DNA of 64,000 bases from the NCBI GenBank assembly GCA_039621445.1, contig CP154956.1:5020170-5084169 (forward strand). The letters are read 5' to 3'. Under the pieces are notes generated by a model that saw nothing but the letters and a program-made list of their open reading frames with translations, was not told where the DNA came from and ran no database searches. Below, piece by piece: positions 1-12,774 of this stretch (its first letter is position 1; every line of letters begins with the position of its first letter). Both the position numbers and the translations under genes were made by a program. The DNA is from Euglena gracilis (lineage: Eukaryota; Euglenida; Euglenophyceae; Euglenales).

Positions 1-124
1 GTTCTAAAAAATATATGTGTACAAATCATGTATCCAATATATATATATATATATATATGTATGCATGTATATATGTATGTATGTATGTGTACAGAAATAT
101 GTAAAATATATGCATGTGTGTATA
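1..124. repeat. AT-rich microsatellite
   Basis: (TA)n and (TATG)n repeats occupy most of this stretch and resume at about 672-745 on the far side of the MITE, so the MITE appears to have inserted into a TA-rich microsatellite. No gene is visible. Confidence 0.7.
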
Positions 125-670
125 CAGTAGGGGAACTAAATAGTGGGACACCTGAAAACTTTGTGGGTCATACCCAACCCCCAGCCCCAAAGCCTCTGCC
201 AGCCCATGGGATGTGGTGATGGTGTGCGCACTGGCCCATGGCATGGCCCTGCCCCACGCAGCAGCGTCCCAGCAAGCTCTGCTGCAGCACGCTGCGCCAA
301 ATTCAGCAAAAAAAAGCCAAAAATGGTGATTTTTGCCCAAATTGGTCGGCAGTTGTTAACTTGCATTGTTCAAAGTAGGGGTCCGATGCCACTAACTGCA
401 GTGTGAGCCGCCTCGTCCCCTTACCTGAGGCTGGGTTTGCTTCGCAGTCCAAAAGGGGTCAGAAAATGGAAAAAACCTGCTCGCACAGGATTGGCCTGAA
501 CTTGGCGCAGCGTGCTTCAGCAGAGCTGGCTGGGACGCTGCTGCGTGGGGCAGGGCCATGCCAGTTCACACACCATCACCACATCCCATGGGCTGGCAGA
601 GGCTTTGGGGCTGGGGGCTGGGCATGACCCACAAAATTTTCAGGTGTCCCACTATTTAGTTTCCCTACTG
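125..670. mobile_element. MITE with about 180-bp inverted repeats and TA duplication (Tc1/mariner-like)
   Basis: The left end CAGTAGGGGAACTAAATAGT and the right end, read in reverse, CAGTAGGGAAACTAAATAGT start inverted repeats of about 183 (125-307) and 177 bases (494-670). Both ends are flanked by TA (123-124 and 671-672). CAGT termini and a TA target are typical of Tc1/mariner-type transposons. The 186-base centre has no transposase. Confidence 0.8.
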
Positions 671-672
671 TA

Positions 673-1049
673 CACATATACATATATATGCATGTATATA
701 TTACGAACATATGTAATATATATATATATATATATAACACACACACATAATGTATCCAAACCCCAAAATTCAAAAACCACTGCAGAGGCTGTCCAACCAC
801 CGCAGACCGACTGTCGAACCAATAATTAAAGCCACCCGCTGATCAGCTTTGGGTTCAATCAATTCAACTGGGGGGGGGGGGGGCTCAAATCCCTCAGGAC
901 TTGCTCAAAGGTTACCAAACAGCAAAAACATTCTCAAAAAATCTATAACAGATGAAATGGAATGTGCCCCTAGGGACTTTCTTGGTGGCTTTTTTGCCTG
1001 TTCTTGCCAAAAAAAAAAACGGGAAGGCCTTGGACTTGGGGTGCAAAGG
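673..1049. other. No gene seen
   Basis: It contains the second half of the TA microsatellite (to about 745), a G12 run near 870 and A-rich sequence. No coding or RNA signal was recognised. Confidence 0.5.
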
Positions 1050-1057
1050 ACAAGGGG

Positions 1058-1457
1058 CAGGGCGGTCCTTAAGCAAACAAAAAAAAACTCCCCTGTCCCA
1101 GCACACTCAATGAAAATACCGGGGGGGGGGGGGAAATTGAAGCTAGATAAATTTAGACCCGACAAAATTGGAAGCCGAAAAAATTGGTGCCAAACCTGAA
1201 AACGGCCCAGGAAAATGGGCAAAGAAATTTGGCATTTTTCGGCGACAGCAGGTCGACATCAGGAAAAAAAAACTGATTCTTGGCATCCTTGGACCATCGC
1301 CCATCCACCCAAATCATCAAAAATGTGTTTTTTTGGACTTTTCAATTTTGGACCCCATTCAAGTCCCAGTCCGGCCTTTGGTCGGCCCTTTGATCGAAAG
1401 GGGGGCGGTCCTTAAGAAATAAAAAAAAAACTTTCCTGTCCCTTAAGGACTGCCCTG
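1058..1457. mobile_element. hAT-like MITE, 400 bp
   Basis: The termini are CAGGGCGGTCCTTAAG and, reversed, CAGGGCAGTCCTTAAGGG. The flanks are an exact 8-bp duplication ACAAGGGG (1050-1057 and 1458-1465). CAGGG termini with 8-bp duplications are the hallmark of hAT transposons. The interior has no transposase. Confidence 0.8.
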
Positions 1458-1465
1458 ACAAGGGG

Positions 1466-2529
1466 TAGGAACCATTGACATAGAACTCAAAAGCCTCAAA
1501 TCTACGAATAAATCCGCCACACAAAAAAAAATTGCAGGCAAAGAAAAAGCCTTTCAAAAAAAATATTACTTCCAGTCCTTCAACAACAAAAATCATCTGC
1601 CATTCTAGGAACATTCAGCGAAAAGTCTGCAAAAAAAAATGGGCAGGACATCAGAAGGGGAAAAAAACCAGATGCAGAAGGAGAAAATTTCGATTTCTTC
1701 ATTCCTTGGATCATCATTCATCCACAAAAAAAAAACCAGAAAATGTAATTTTGATTTTTATTAAGTTTCCACCGCCTTGTGCCCCAGACCTGTCCTAAGC
1801 AGACCCTTCGGCTCAAGGGCGGTCCTTAAGGTGAGGGTTACAAAGTATTATTAAAAAAAATTAACTTTTGCTGCCCTGGGGGGGGGGGGAGGATTCTTTG
1901 AGTCGAGATGTGTGTGATGCTTACCCTTTTAATTGCTATTGATAATTGGTTCACCTCGCAATAGATTCCAATGGCACTGTGTTTTCATCGAGGAACAGTT
2001 CCAGAATACATGTGGCCGGCTCTGCAAAGCACTCAAAATGGCTGTTCGCAAAACTTCTCTGGAACGTCGGCAATATTGAAAACTCTTCTTTCTGATTTCA
2101 AATAAATAAATCGTCAAAAAAATGAGATTTGAACTTGTGATTTATCACAGATTTGACGCTTTCCGTTCCAACGCACAGTCCCCATGTCCTTGGCATATCC
2201 TTGGCACCCCAACTCCAAGGCCTTTTCTCATTTTGGGGGCTCAAATACAGACAAAAAAAAACATAGACGTGTGGACAAGCAAATGTCAAAGAAAGTCCTT
2301 CGGGGCAAAAGATCCGTTCAGAATATTCCACAATGGAAGATAAATTCCACCTTGAAGATCAAAGACAGAAGCAGGATGCAAAGAGAGAGACAGAATGCTG
2401 ACCAATAAGCTTCCCCGCTAAAAAAAAAAAAAAGGGAACAGGCCGATGTTGGTTGGTATGTGTACTTCGAATTCAGATATCTCCTGAATTTCTGATATTT
2501 TCATCTGCACGTTTTGCACCAAAAATTGG
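1466..2529. other. No gene seen; A-rich non-coding sequence
   Basis: It holds A-runs, another copy of the hAT end motif GGGCGGTCCTTAAG near 1818, and a G11 run near 1880. It may be intron or intergenic DNA downstream of the receptor gene. No exon with both splice sites was found. Confidence 0.4.
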
Positions 2530-3420
2530 TTGAGCAAGCTCAAACTTTATTTCAGTGATCCCCGGGGGAGTCCACAGCCCAGCTGGGCCAGCTGCAGTTG
2601 CAGACTGACTGAACCCCCCCCCCAAAGGCAGGGTTTCCTTGGCTTAAGAAAACCCCTGGCACGCGCGCATGCCACGCACGCACACACATGCGCGCGCATG
2701 CGCATGCACACACAACACACACAATACACAACGCGCACATGCGCACGCGCACACAGTAAACACACACATGCAAACAGAAACACATGCACGCATGCACACC
2801 CAGACATGCGCGCAAGCACACACTATCAACACACACACTGCACAACACACACACACACACATACCTTGGAGGCGATGCTGTGCACGGCGGAGATCAGCCC
2901 GAAAAAAAAAAAAGAGGCAAAAAGCCCAAATCCAGCTGGCTTGGCATTTTCAACCAAAATTTGGAGTTGAACCCCCAAAACAACTCAAAAAATTCTGGGT
3001 AGTTTTGACCCCTTCTTTTCAAAAATTTTGGTGTTTTGCGCCGAAAACTGGTTGGGCAGGCCTAAACTTTATTTAAGTAATCCCGGGGGGGGGGGGGTAC
3101 ACAGCCCAGCTGGTTGCAAAAAAGGCGCTGGCTGACTGAACTCCTCCCCCAAGGGTAGGGTCTAAAAACCCCTGGCGCGCACACATGCCACGCGCGCACG
3201 CGCGCACACACACCACACACACAGCACACACACAGCACACAACACACATATGCACATGGGCACACAGAAAACACACACACAGGCAAACAGAGACACATGC
3301 ACGCATGCACATCCACACACACGCACGTGCACACACACACACACACTTCACAACACACACACACACACACACCTTGGAGGCGATGCTGTGCACGGCGGAG
3401 ATCAGCCGGTTCAGCGTCGC
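2530..3420. repeat. Tandem duplication with (CA)n-rich tracts
   Basis: Two blocks, about 2530-2900 and 3050-3410, share the order: AACTTTATTT, run of G, ACAGCCCAGCTGG, GACTGACTGAA-C, C run, CCCCTGGC-CGCGC, long (CA)n/(CG) dinucleotide tract, and the exon end ACCTTGGAGGCGATGCTGTG. The dinucleotide tract forms the start of the intron after the exon at 3373. Confidence 0.7.
2865..2899 (-). pseudogene. Duplicated 3' end of the cyclase-like exon
   Basis: The last 35 bases of the exon ending at 3373, including the AAG|GT donor, are repeated here, followed by a similar (CA)n tract. The copy has no acceptor and lacks the first three quarters of the exon. It belongs to a tandem duplication of about 500 bases. 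Confidence 0.6.
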
Positions 3421-3519
3421 CTCCAGCTGGCCCGCGCTGCGCTGCGCCAGGTCCGCCTGGAAGTGGGCCACGTTGACCACCATCGCCACCGCCGAGCGGC
3501 GCAGCAGGCGGAGCCAGGG
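3373..3519 (-). CDS. Receptor exon: class III cyclase-like domain start
   Basis: An exact 49-codon exon, phase 0 at both ends, runs from GCCTTTCAG| to AAG|GTGTGTGTG. It encodes PWLRLLRRSAVAMVVNVAHF, then QADLAQRSAGQLEATLNRLI and SAVHSIASK. The layout (basic residues, hydrophobic strand, then a helix LxxxLNxxxxxVxxIxxK) matches the beginning of adenylate/guanylate cyclase catalytic domains. The strand reads VVNVAHF where active cyclases carry a metal-binding Asp (pattern F-x-D-I-x-G-F), so this domain may be regulatory or inactive. The rest of the domain was not found in the window. Confidence 0.55.
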
Positions 3520-6500
3520 CTGAAAGGCCCCAGGCACCACCCCAAACAACTCCCACAAAATGGGGCCCTCGGAAGAAACTGCTGCCCATTCAGCCCTGGG
3601 CGTGCAGAGGACACCCCCAGGACCGCCGTGCTGAGCACAGACACCCCACCCACAAATTTGCCCAAGAATGAGATCCGGCCTCGGCAAGACTCCAAAGCTT
3701 CAGACCCCTGATGGCGCAAAAAGAATCCAAAAAATCAGGCACAAAAGAAAACATGAGGGGAACCCTGGCTTCGACAAGAAATTTGTTCAATTTCTGATCC
3801 AGCAGTGCTGGATATATCAGAAATTAAGCTGATAAGAACAGATACTTCACTCGATCTTAGCCAAAAGGCCGAGAAGACACTGCCATTTGCCCATTTTTTG
3901 GCACATTTTTGCACCTCCGCAAGCCAAAATCAGTTTTATCCAGTTGCCCTTTGGGCGGCTGGATGATGATCAGAGTATGATCCTTCGATGGGGGGGGGGA
4001 TGGGGGGGGGGGTCTGGGGCTGGAAAAAGAAGGCTGCTGCTGGCTGGCCGGCCAGTGACTTGAGGGCAGTTTCCCCAAGGACAGTTTCCTGGGGGGATTA
4101 GGTGTTTTGAATTTTGTTCTGAACTTCCCCTCCCCCAAGGGGTGTTTTCCTTTCCTTTCCTTTCCTTTTTCTTTTATTCGCAGAACCGTTTTTTTTTTGC
4201 CCCCAAATCAAAGTCCCAATGGTCTCCCGAGCCCCAAGGCAGATCTCAAAGCTTTCTTCATTGGAGGGTGACGGGCTATTCTGCTATTCAGCTATTCCCC
4301 CCAGAAACTGTTGGCTGACTGGTCAGTCAGTCAGTCAGTCAGCACCTCAGCTGGGCAATGAGGACCCAGGGAGTCTCCTGGATGGGTGGGCCTTTGTTTT
4401 GGTGACATGAATTTCTGACCTTGGGTGGGTGCCAGGGCGTCGCTTAAGCCGGAGGGCACCCCATCCCCCCCCCCAAAAAAACAAAATCCGGGTCTTTTTT
4501 GGGTTCGTTGCTAGACACCTCCAGCGAGGGGGTCTTATTTTTGGATTTCTTCTTGACCGACCCGGGCCGGAAAAAAAAACAACATTTTCCAGGTTCCCAA
4601 AAGCACTAAAAATTTCCTTCGGCGCTTCACACCATGTGAAACTTGCTATAAGTTGACATTTAACATGTTTGTTTTTGGAACTCAAGGTTCCCAAAACTTT
4701 GAAATATCATCATTTTGGTGTCTAAAATTGGGGTTTTTGGTGAATTTTCAGGCAACTTTTTTGTTATCTCCGGTGCTTGCGCCGTCAGGGAGGATCTCAT
4801 TTTGGGGGAACTTACCTCCTCCCCCCCTTGTCTAAGCACCGGAAAAGATGGGTAAGAACCGGGGGGGTGGTGCTTATTTTGCCAAAATATGGGTAAGAAC
4901 CAGGGGGGTGGTGCTTAGACAAGGGGGAAAAATTTGACTGCAAAAAAAAACCGGCGCTTCGCGCCGAAAAGTAAAAATTCCCCTTATTTTGGAGGTCCAC
5001 TGTTGAACTTACACACATTGGGATGCAGAAATCAACAATACCTCACCAAATCAGGTCTCAGAAGTTGCAGAAATTTCGAAATTTTTGAGAAATTTCCCTT
5101 AAAAATGCACACAAAATAAACCTCCCCGTGACGATGACCTTTAAAAAGATGGGTAAGAACCGGGGGGGTGGTGCTTAGATAAGGGTGGTGCTTAGACAAG
5201 GGGGGGGGGAGGTACTTTTGGATTTTTGCTTGATCGGCCCAGGGGGGGGGGGGTCTACTTTGGGGGGGGGGTATTATCTTGGGGGGGCTGATTTGATTTG
5301 GGGGAGGGGGTTCGGCCCTTGGAACAGGTCAACAGGCAAAGCTTGGGACCTGTCTCCTGTCGTCGCCTGTGTTTTGACAATGCTTTCAGGGTTTCGACAT
5401 TGTGTGTTACACGAATTGCAAACATTGTTTTCAGGCTTCTGATCACATTTGTGGGGGCGAACGCTTTTACGGACTTTTGCATCGGCGGGGTCGAAAATTT
5501 CAACTTTTTTCCTCCTCTGACTCGGACCCCCCCCCCCCCGTCGGTCTCCTGTATCCCATGCTCATGGGCCTATCCTCATCGGCAACTGTCTCCAACCTCT
5601 GTCCTCGCTGAGTTGCAGGAGGTCGGGACTAATTTTGAAAACAAAAGGCTGGAAATTGAAATTCACCAAGACTTGGCCAAACTATCCCAGGAGGCTCCCA
5701 GGGTCTCTGATACCTGACCTATCAGGTGATCAGGTGACAGTTTAAGGGGGGGGGGGTGGAATCATCATCCTCTCAAAGAAAATGTTGAAGAAATTTCTAT
5801 TCTTTAAACTAAAAACCGATAATCCCCCCAACATTTCCACCACCCGTCCGGAAAAAACCCCTATGGGGCCACTATTCGGGGGGGGGGAGGGTCTCTCCCT
5901 TTCTTTAAAGAAAAGGACTTCACTGGGTCCAACCACCAACCAGTTCGGAAACCGGGGGGGGGGGGGGGGGGGGGTAGTAGCGCCGGCCACAAACAGACAA
6001 GAAGCCTCAGTGCAACTGAGAGGAGGTAGTAGAGAAAGCCACCGCCGCGAACAAAACGTGATAGGAGCGGGGGGGGTGGGCGTTGTACTAGATTTTTTTC
6101 TGGGGCTTAAAAAAAAAGAGGCCCCAAAACCACGTTTTCAAGCTCTTTTCTTTGAAAAATGGGTCAGCAAATAAACCAAAAAAAAATCATCTTCCCCGGC
6201 GCAAGACGCCAGAGAATCTTTTTGGGGGTTCCGGAGGTCTTTTTGGTCTCAAGAGGGGGGGATCTGGCCGCTGGTGGACCGGGAGCCGCAGGGCGACAGG
6301 GACGGGGCGGAGCTGCGGCGCGGGGAGAAGCAGCGCTTGGGCCCCGTGGTGGGCCCCACCGCGCCGCTGCTGGGGGACAGCTCCGGGGGCACCGGCGGGC
6401 GGCGCGGGGCGGCGGCGTGACCCCCCCCCACACAGCATTCAGTGAGCGGGGGCGGGGGGGGGGGGGGTCAGGACCCCGTTGTACAAAAATTTATCTGGGG

Positions 6501-9500
6501 CTCAAAAAAGAGCGTTATCCCCAAAAGCGCGTTTTCAAGCTCTTTTTTTTGAAAAATCAGTCAGGAAATAAACCAAAAAAATCATCTTCATCGGCGCAAG
6601 ACAACAGAGAATTTTTTTTGGATTACCGGAGGGTCCGGGGGGGGGGTCTAACCCAGGGTTCGATATAAGGACAGGTGGGGTGGGGGTGGTCCGGACCCCC
6701 CCTGCGGGCCAGGAGGGGGGGGGACACCCCCCACCTAAACAGTTGCGTGGTCTGGGTTACCGAATTTCGGCCCGGCGCAAAGCGCCAGGCCGAAAATTTT
6801 TGACCCCAAAAGTGCCATTTTGGGCACTTTTTGGGCAAAAATGTGCCAAAAATGCAAAAAAAAAATTCGGCGCAAAGCGCCGAAGGAAAAAATTGACCCT
6901 TTTTGGGGGGTCCCGGGAACCCCCCGAGGGTCGGTCCGGAACCCCCTGGCAGGTGGGGGGGGGGGGGGGTGGTCCGGACCCCCCGCGGGCCGGGGGGGGG
7001 GGGGGGGGGGGGCACCCCCCCACCTAAACCATGTACGCCCTCCTTATATCAAACCCTGGGCTAACCCCTCACCTTCTTGTGCAAAACTAAGGCTCAAACC
7101 CCCCCAAATAGTATTGCACCCGCAGCTCTATTGGACGGAAGCCTCCGGCGGCGGGGGGTGCAGCATTATTTGGACTATTGGACTGGGTGCCTCTTAGTCC
7201 CGGCCTATCACCACAAACACCCTTTTGTCTGCTCAATGTCCTTCTCTGAGGCTGGTGAGGTCGTGTGGTTCATCTTCGGACAACCTCTGTGAGTTGCTCG
7301 GGTGGGAATTTGCCCCCTTTCCCCTCTCTGCGGATTAAAAAAGGTGCCTGCAGTAGGCTGCACCAGCTTCTACGCATTTCACATTGCTGTGATTTGGGGG
7401 GGTGCAGCACTATTGGACGCTTGCTTCATCCGGCGGGGGGTGCAGCACTATTTGGACCCGCAGCTCTATTGGCCCCACATCACTACTAGGAGGGGGGGGT
7501 TACTTAAAACCCTGCCCCCCCCCCCGGTTGCAGCGCGCAGACCAGTCAGGGCATACACTTTGTCTGCGCTGGTGGTCCCCTTGTAGGTCCGAACAAACAG
7601 GGAGGGGGTGGGCAGAATAGACACAAGGACATGCCTTTTTTGCTGCTTCTGTCTTTGTCCCAACCCCTCCCCCCACCCTCATGGAAATTTGTGCCAGGGG
7701 GCACTGCTGGCTATCTGAGTGTGGGGGGGAGCGTTGCACTTCTGGAAAAGCTTCGCGTACATCAGAATGAAAGCTCAAGCTCACGAAATTTCAACACAGA
7801 CAGACGCACACCAACACCGAATCACAATTGCGGCAAATTTAAAGGAAAATATCACATTTGATGTAAAATTAGAACATTTTATGGGAAAATATGTCTTTTG
7901 AAATGCCAATAAAAAATCGTCCTAGGTCAGCTTGGCTGCCCATGGCTCCAGGGAAGGAAACCTCTCCTGAGATGTGAACCCCCCTCCACGACCTTCTGTT
8001 ATCTGACCAGTGGGATTGATCATTGGGCAAGAATATTTTTTTTAAATCAAAAGTAAGCATACTTCCCATCACCAGGTGGAGGATTGGGCATATATTGGGC
8101 ACACAGCAATCAAACTGCTCGCCACTGGGGTAGTTTGACCGTCCACAAAACAAAGGCTGAGTCAGGTTTGGGGGGGAGTTCATCTGCAAAAGTTCTTTCA
8201 CAAAAATCTCTGGCAATAAGCGATGTTTGGCCTCAAAATTTTGAAAATTCTTCAAAAAAAAAACTCAAAGGGACACAAATTCCAAGAAAAAAACAGCAAT
8301 TCAATTTAATTGGTTGAGAAAAAACTGATCATAAAGACCAGGGCGGTCTTTAAGCAAAAAAAAAATCCTGTCCCAATACACTTCAACCTAAAAATAAGTA
8401 TTTTGGCTGGGGAAATTTTTTGAAAAAAACTTTGAAAAATGAACCCAAAATACATCAATTTTTGATGGAAAACGACATTTTCCCCCAAAAAAAATCTCCA
8501 AAATTTTAGGGTTGAAAATTGTTAGTTATTAGAGGGGGGATCAAAAAAATGCAGGTCAAAAAACGGGACCAAATTTTGAAGCATTCAAATTTTACTGAGA
8601 GTTTTTCTTTTTTGGAAATTTTTTGGATTTTCAATGGCATTTTTGCTTCAAAACCCTCTCAAAATCAAAATTTTTAGTAATGTTGATTTTTGGAAAGTGT
8701 GAAAAAAAATGGGGTTTGGGGGGTTTGGGGGGGAATCCCCTTTTCGGGTCCCAAAATAGGTCATGTAAAATGTACAACTCACCAACATTCAACATCAAAC
8801 ACAGCCTCTTAAGGACCGCCCCCTAAAGGACCGCCCCCCCCCCAAGCACCAACTTTTGGACCCGAAAAAAAATTTTCTGGCACCTTTGGCGCCGGGTGTT
8901 TTTTGACCCATTTTGGGACCCATATATCCCCCCAAAACCCCCATTTTTCCAAAAATTCAACATTTTCTCAACAATTTATTTTTGAGAGTTTTTTGAAGCA
9001 AAAAAAACATTGAAAATCAAAAAAAACTTCCAAGAGAAAAAAATTTGACCTTCGTTATTTTCCACCCCCTTCTAAAAACCTACCTCTCCCCTGTTCCCCT
9101 GGAAGTTGGCAACCAGCCCAAACAATCACTTAGTCATTGGCCAACCCCTTCCCTTGCACATTGTGTAAATTGCCCAAAAATTCTACCGCTGTTAACCCTG
9201 TGGAAAAAAAAACAGGATAATGCAAAGAAGCGGTTTTCCGCTTCCGCAACCCAACAAAATAAAAATAATAAAAATAATTTTTGAACAGATCACCACAACA
9301 GAAGAAGAATACCACTGAACAATCTGAATAGGAAACTACACTGCATTCCCTGAAACATCCTTAACTAAAAAAAAAATCCCGTCCCTTATGGACCGCCCTG
9401 ATAAAGACCTGAAAATGTGAAAGGCAAGGAAAAAGTCACCAAGAGGAAGATACTCAACAGGGAAGATACCTGCCCCTGGGAAGCTGTCTCCAGTCAGATC

Positions 9501-12500
9501 AGCAAAGACAGAGCAAGTTTTCTGGCGGGACGAAAAAAATGAAGTTTTTCTACCTCCCCCACTGACACAAAAAAAAATCGAAATAAAGTGTTCTTTTTTT
9601 GCATTTGCAGTCAGAACTCTGGAAAAAAAAATCCCAATTGTTTCACCTCAAAAAAAGCATTTTCAATGAAGAATCTGAAACTTTGGCAAGATAAGTTAGC
9701 AAGTTTGGGGGGAGAAACCAATTTCCCACAGGACAGGTCACTGAGTATGGAGGACAGTGGAAAGTTGCCCTGAGGGGGGAGGGGTATGACAGGGAACGTG
9801 CGGATATAAACCCAAATTATAAGTCCCTCTGCTTGGAGCTGTTTGGGTTCGGAACGCAGGGCTTTTATGCCGCAGGGGGTGGAGGCAGCCCGGCCCGCCC
9901 GTGAGCAGCTCCTCTGGCCGGTCCTCTTGCTGGAACAGCCCCGCCGGCATGTACGTCTTGTACTCCGCCAGCCGGGCCACCAGCACCCCCAACGCCGCCT
10001 CGATGCGCTGCACCTCCCGGGGGTGGGGGGGGCACCAAGTCAGGGGTGACCGAGGCTTCGAGCAATTCAACCTTGAACCTGACCCTAACCCTGACCCTCA
10101 TCCTACCCTGACCCTGACCCTGACCCCAACCCAACCCAAACATTGACACCAGAGTGGACACATTCTCACCTTGGGCATGGGGTGGGCTGGTGTGCCATCC
10201 AGGGGGTTCAACGCATGCATACGCGGTTGGTTGAATTTTGAGCCGACGGTACAGTTTCTCAAAATAAAAACCGTTAAGCAGGAAAAAAGCCGCCCTTAAG
10301 AAGTGAAACTTAAGCCGTGCTGTGCTTTAAAGGACTTATTTTTGGGGGGAATTGTTGGGGTTGGGGTTGGGGTCGGGGTCAGGGTCAGGAGTGGGGTTAG
10401 GGGGGTGGGTCCCAAACCCTGGCCATAACCCAAGGGTCAGGGTTAGGGTGAGGATGGAGCTGCACAAGGGTACCCTGACAACTTCCCATGCTCACTGTTT
10501 GCCAGCACCAAGAGCCCCGATGGATTTCGGGTACCTTTTGGTACCACCTCCTTCGGATTGGGGACTTCTGGGTGACCTCCAGCGTTGATGGCAGGCAGCG
10601 TTGGCAAAGGGAGCGTGGTGTATGGCTGCAAGCATGTATTCTGGAAGTTGTGTGCACGCTTGCTGAGGCTGAAGGAAGGCAGACATTTGCAGAAAAAGGA
10701 GAAACACACAAACAAGCGAACGCCAAGACAAGATGGACATACAGAGGGGGGACAAATTTCGTCTGTATGTGCGTTTGGCGTTTGCCTATCTTTCCCTCAC
10801 AATTTTTGGCTTCTGCTGTAGTATTAGCATAATTTGACAAAACTCATTTTGGACAGATAGGTATTCCTGTGGCAGCCATCCTCAACTTGCCCCCTCCAAT
10901 TACCCCCCCCCCCCAACTTAAGGGGGTCGTATGGGGTGACCTGCGTCCGACCTTTCGGGGAAAGTCAGGGATACTGATTGGGATAGTTCCGACTGAATTC
11001 CCGGTATTCCGGCCCAACTTGGTCCCTAAAATTGGCCATTTTTCGGCTTTTTTCCGATCCTAACCCTAACCCTATTCCTAAAAATAAGCAACAACCCTCC
11101 CCGAATCCGCCGATCCACCCAGAGACCGTGTGCCTCCCCGGCACCGTGGGACCGGAAAGTCGTAAAATCGGACGCGGGTCACCCATACAACCTCCCCCCC
11201 CCCTGGACCCGCTATTTGGCCCCACTGGGGGGACCAAGAAGAGGATGGCTGCCATTCCTGTATCCAAGTTTATCAATTGTGTCCTTTTGGATCTTTGCAA
11301 TGATTCCAAAAATGCGGAGAACGCGTTTTGGACCTTTTTGTCATACCCTCCACCCAGGAAACTGTCACCTGACAACACCCTGATGACTTCCCATAATGAT
11401 ATATTGGTTGGTACCAGGGACCCTGACCCAGACAGGTTCTCGGGCATGGGACGAAAAAAAACAACTACAAAATCGAACTGACGTTTTAAATATTTGATCT
11501 CAATTTTAAAAGGTTTAAAAGGTAAAACCGGTGGACACCATTACAGACACGATGCAGATGCAGAAACAGTTGGAGATGCAGATTCACAGAAATTCATACA
11601 GATGGATACTGGTAAAGTCATCGATATGCATAAAAAATTAACATATGTAGATTTCGGTAGATATGAATTTGAGTATAGGATGCAGTAGATGCAAGTGTGG
11701 ATACGGGTGTGGATGCAGATGCGTGTATTGATAAAAAAAAAATGCATATGGATATGGAAATGCATATGGATAAGGATGGTAATATAGAAATGGAGAATAG
11801 AAAAATAGAGACATAGATGTGGACAACAACAGATATGCAATGTGGCGCAGTTGTGGAAGTGGAAATGAACGTGGATGATGCCACCTGGTCTCCACCTTCA
11901 TCTCTGCGACGTCCTCGATGACCTGCGTGATCTGATGAACCTGCTTGGCGACCTCCCATGTGCCGTAGGACCCGAGCAGCAGAATGCCCATGAAGATGCC
12001 TACCACTGCCCCGAACGTGGTGCCGATGCTGTCTGACACCCGGGAGAGGTGGAGCCAGGGCAGGGGTTCATTTTCTTCCCTGTTTGGTGTTGGGGTTCAT
12101 GTTGTCTCAAAACCCCCTATCTCTAACCCCCCATGTCCTGCTGAGCAGAACATAAAACTCCCCTGCTCAAAAATATAAATATATTTATATAAATAAATAT
12201 TATTATTATACAATATATTATATATAGGCCTATATATATATTATAAATATATAGGCATAAATATAAATATAAATATTAAACTCTCCACTCACCCAGTGTG
12301 GGAGAGACTTGGGGCAGAATTTGAGGGTTCAGAAAAAAACTTCGCAGCAAAAAAGGAAGTGATCCACTTGGCTGAGTGGATGGGTGGTCCTGCCAGACGC
12401 CCAGCAAAAAGCCCAAATCAAAGTGAAGGGAAATATACATTATAGACCATGGATTGGTGTTTGGTCCATAGTTGGGGGGTCAAACGCAGTTTTCCGTAGT

Positions 12501-12689
12501 TATCTGTAGCTATCCGTAGTTATCTGGAGTTTTCCGTAGTTGCAAAAAGCACCTAAACCCCCCAAATGTAAGAAACCCCTCGCTATAAGAAACCCCCAAA
12601 TATAAGAAACCCTTTGGCCAATTTTCAGCCGACACCCAAATATAAGAAACCCCCGAATATAAGAAACACCCAGGCTGTTGGACGCTAAT

Positions 12690-12774
<85 letters not shown>

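Noticed and set aside
1803-1830. CTTCGGCTCAAG as a possible spliced-leader-like sequence
   Set aside because: It matches only the last few bases of known spliced leaders and is part of a hAT end motif here.
2550-2860. Long Cys/Val- or His/Thr-rich frames through (CA)n tracts
   Set aside because: They are produced by dinucleotide repeats and have no splice or start support.
3630-3740. Second Sm-like site GATTTTTTGGA downstream of the U2 region
   Set aside because: It lies about 145 bases from the 5' end, too far for a U2 Sm site, and the nearer AAATTTCTTG fits the expected position.
6249-6431. Plus-strand reading of the GC-rich island near 6.3 kb
   Set aside because: The plus frames have no splice sites and the island fits the minus-strand gene order better, though even that is weak.
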